This document shows positions 61,771-64,000 of a stretch of DNA of 64,000 nt, in pieces. Position 1 is the stretch's first letter. Each line of letters starts with the position of its first letter. Under the pieces are notes generated by a model, which had not been told where the DNA came from, searched no databases, and saw only the letters and a program-made list of their open reading frames with translations. This stretch comes from Sphingomonas psychrotolerans (GTDB lineage Bacteria; Pseudomonadota; Alphaproteobacteria; Sphingomonadales; Sphingomonadaceae). The position numbers and the translations under genes were made by a program. Location of the stretch: contig NZ_CP024923.1 of assembly GCF_002796605.1 (NCBI RefSeq), positions 3,169,501-3,233,500 on the forward strand. Direction: 5' to 3'.

Positions 61771-64000
61771 GTGACGAGGAAGCTGAGGATCGCGCTTGCC
61801 CTGCTGGCGTCGAGTGCATGGGCGCCGCCGACGAGCGCGCAGACCGCCGCTCCAGACAAGCTCGGCGACCCTTCGGCTACCCCAGAGCAGCGCGCCCGCG
61901 ACGTGATCGCGCGGATGACTCTCGACGAAAAGGCGCACCAGCTCGGCCATACTGCGCCCGCGATCCCGCGGCTGGGGGTGCCGCAGTATAATTGGTGGAA
62001 CGAGGGCCTTCACGGCGTCGCTCGCGCCGGCATCGCCACCGTTTTTCCGCAGGCGATCGGAATGGCCGCATCGTGGGACGCGCCGCTGCTCCACCAGGTC
62101 GGCGATACGATCGCAACCGAATTCCGCGCCAAATATCTCGAACGGCGGCATCCCGATGGGGGCAGCGATTTCTATCGCGGGCTGACCGTCTGGTCGCCCA
62201 ACATCAACATCTTCCGCGATCCGCGCTGGGGCCGCGGACAGGAGACCTATGGCGAGGACCCCTATTTGGCAGGCCGGCTGGGGATCGCCTTCATCACCGG
62301 GCTGCAGGGCAACGACTCGAAATTCCTGAAGACCGTGGCGACCTCGAAGCATTTCGCGGTGCATAGCGGCCCCGAGAGCAACCGCCACCGCGAGGACGTT
62401 CATCCGACCCCGCACGACCTTGAGGACACCTATCTGCCCGCGTTCCGCGCGACCGTGACCGAGGGCAGGGTCGAATCGATCATGTGCGTGTACAACGCCG
62501 TTAACGGCGTCCCCGGATGCGCCAGCAGCTTCCTGATGGAAGAACGACTCCGCAGGAACTGGGGCTTTAAGGGCTATGTCGTGTCCGATTGCGGCGCGGC
62601 GGCGAACATCTATCGTGAGGATGCGCTGCACTACACGAAGACAGCGGTCGAGGGCGTCGCGCTCGGGTTCAAAGCGGGCATGGACCTGATCTGCGGCGAC
62701 TATCGCAACAACATGACCACCGAGCCCGAGAATATCGTCGCAGCGGTGAAGTCAGGGCAGCTGCCGGAGGCAGTGGTCGACCGATCGCTGCAGCGCCTGT
62801 TCGAGGCGCGGATCCGGCTGGGGCTGTTCGACCCGCAGCTTCCGTTCCCCGACATCACTGCCAGGGACTATGACACAGCCAAGCATCGCGCGCTCTCGCG
62901 GAAGATGGCCGAAGCGTCGATGGTGCTGCTCAAGAACCAAGGCGATTTGCTACCTATCAAGAGCGAGCCGAAGACGATCGCCGTGATCGGTCCCAACGCC
63001 GACAGCTTCGACGCGCTGGTCGGCAACTATTATGGCACCCCCTCGAAGCCGGTGACGGTGCTTGACGGCATCCGGGCGCGCTATCCTAGGGCGAAGATTC
63101 TTCATGTGCCCGGAACGGGGTTGATCGGGAGGGCCGAGATACCGGTGCCCGACGATGTGCTGTGCGTCGATGCCGGCTGCACCACGCGCGGGCTGAAGGT
63201 CGAGTTCTTCAACGGCACCAACCTCGAAGGCGCGGTTACCGAGACGAAGACCGTGCCGAATGCACGGTTCGAATGGCTCGGCGACCGCGAGACCTCGGCG
63301 CGCTGGACCGGCACGCTCGTCGCGCCCGAAACCGGCGACTATGGCTTCCGGTTCGCCAGCGAGAATGGTTACCGCGTCTGGGTGGGCGACAAGCTCGTGG
63401 TCGACGAATGGGGCGTCGGCGACGCGCCTTCGATCCTTTCGGGCAATATCCCCCTCGAAAAGGGCCGAAAATACCCGCTGCGGGTGGAGGGCTTTCAGCG
63501 CGGCCAGCGCAGCAACCAGCAGCTTTTGTGGAGCCCCGAGAGCGCCGGCGGCGAGCAGGCCATTGCCGCGGCAAAGCAAGCCGATCTCGTCGTCTTCGTC
63601 GGTGGGCTCTCGGCGCGGATCGAAGGCGAGGAGATGAAGGTCAAGGCGCGGGGCTTCGCCGGCGGCGACCGCACCAGCCTCGATTTGCCGGCGCCGCAGC
63701 AGCAATTGCTTGAACGCGTCAACGCCACCGGCAAGCCCTTGGTGCTCGTACTGATGAACGGCAGCGCGCTCGGAGTGAACTGGGCTGACGCCCACGTTCC
63801 CGCGATCGTCGAGGCCTGGTATCCGGGCGGCGAAGGCGGACATGCCGTTGCCGGGCTGCTCGCCGGCGACTTCAGTCCGGCGGGCCGGTTGCCGGTGACC
63901 TTCTACAAATCAGCCGGGCAGCTGCCGTCTTTCTCCGATTATCGCATGGCCGGGCGGACCTATCGTTATTTCACCGGCGAGCCGCTCTATCCGTTCGGAC
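61771..64000 (+). CDS. Glycoside hydrolase family 3 beta-xylosidase/glucosidase with PA14 domain (3' end outside window)
   Basis: The frame stays open to the window end; about 743 residues are visible. The GTG at 61771 is preferred, with GGAGAGG six bases upstream and a good signal peptide (TRKLRIALALLASSAWAPPT); ATG 61756 is the alternative. GH3 motifs: IPRLGVPQYNWWNEGLHGVA, TVFPQAIGMAASWD, SKHFAVHSGPESNRH, and catalytic nucleophile Asp (about D273) in VVSDCGAA. The second domain contains a PA14 insert (about 63190-63540, TGTLVAPETGDYGFRFASEN). TYRYFTGEPLYPFG near the end is typical of xylosidase-type GH3. Exported, it would release sugars from plant oligosaccharides. Confidence 0.93.
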   Translation, partial: MTRKLRIALALLASSAWAPPTSAQTAAPDKLGDPSATPEQRARDVIARMTLDEKAHQLGHTAPAIPRLGVPQYNWWNEGLHGVARAGIATVFPQAIGMAASWDAPLLHQVGDTIATEFRAKYLERRHPDGGSDFYRGLTVWSPNINIFRDPRWGRGQETYGEDPYLAGRLGIAFITGLQGNDSKFLKTVATSKHFAVHSGPESNRHREDVHPTPHDLEDTYLPAFRATVTEGRVESIMCVYNAVNGVPGCASSFLMEERLRRNWGFKGYVVSDCGAAANIYREDALHYTKTAVEGVALGFKAGMDLICGDYRNNMTTEPENIVAAVKSGQLPEAVVDRSLQRLFEARIRLGLFDPQLPFPDITARDYDTAKHRALSRKMAEASMVLLKNQGDLLPIKSEPKTIAVIGPNADSFDALVGNYYGTPSKPVTVLDGIRARYPRAKILHVPGTGLIGRAEIPVPDDVLCVDAGCTTRGLKVEFFNGTNLEGAVTETKTVPNARFEWLGDRETSARWTGTLVAPETGDYGFRFASENGYRVWVGDKLVVDEWGVGDAPSILSGNIPLEKGRKYPLRVEGFQRGQRSNQQLLWSPESAGGEQAIAAAKQADLVVFVGGLSARIEGEEMKVKARGFAGGDRTSLDLPAPQQQLLERVNATGKPLVLVLMNGSALGVNWADAHVPAIVEAWYPGGEGGHAVAGLLAGDFSPAGRLPVTFYKSAGQLPSFSDYRMAGRTYRYFTGEPLYPFG

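Overview
The window is GC-rich DNA from an alphaproteobacterium, most likely a sphingomonad (Sphingomonas or a close relative). The evidence is the codon usage, a short 276-residue flagellin, the gltD/gltB arrangement, a surface RTX protein, a signal-peptide GH3 xylosidase/glucosidase, and accessory genes of the alphaproteobacterial ICE type. The assignment is an inference from gene content; no 16S gene is present.

Layout. (1) 1-3752: the 3' part of a large RTX (calcium-binding repeat) protein gene. (2) 3919-5136: a decayed tyrosine integrase whose start faces a degenerate copy of the 3' end of tRNA-Leu at 5301-5321. (3) About 5301-32573: an accreted genomic island bounded on the left by that tRNA-like remnant and on the right by an intact tyrosine integrase (31102-32322) beside tRNA-Leu(CAG) (32552-32638). 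Two integrases each facing a tRNA-Leu 3' end suggest tandem integration at one tRNA. (4) 32790-45125: core chromosome with an NDUFA9-like reductase, uppP, an overlapping gltD-x-y-gltB operon, a GST, and a LytTR membrane regulator. (5) 45180-60538, minus strand: one long flagellar operon reading flbD/fleQ-like regulator, fliE-F-G-H-I-J-K-L-M-N-O-P-Q-R, flhB, fliD, fliS. The flagellin gene is divergent at 60753 behind a clear sigma-54 promoter. (6) 61771 to the end: the 5' part of a GH3 glycosidase with a PA14 insert.

The island has three blocks. The left block (6-14.8 kb) is a defence cluster: a DNA methyltransferase fused to an Mrr-like nuclease domain, an unrecognised PD-(D/E)XK protein, a HEPN/RES protein, an AbiEi/AbiEii toxin-antitoxin pair with two large perfect palindromes upstream, and a Shedu (SduA) nuclease. 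The middle block (15.3-24.5 kb) is a decayed ICE backbone: a relaxase relic that has lost its catalytic core, a nucleotidyltransferase-HEPN protein, a sigma region 4-like protein, ParB, an IS110 element, an FseA-like activator, a LuxR/TraR-like regulator and an AlpA-type excisionase. The right block (24.5-30.8 kb) carries KptA and a three-gene RHS/YD-repeat locus with a probable immunity gene.

The most interesting point is the gene at 22192-23083. It is split into two frames exactly at a UUU-C sequence, with the upstream frame ending like Msi172 and the downstream frame carrying a DUF2285-type domain like Msi171. The published FseA activator of Mesorhizobium ICEMlSym(R7A) is made by a programmed +1 shift from UUU to UUC. 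With a LuxR-type gene beside it and an alpA gene nearby, this looks like the same quorum-sensing and recoding excision circuit in a sphingomonad island.
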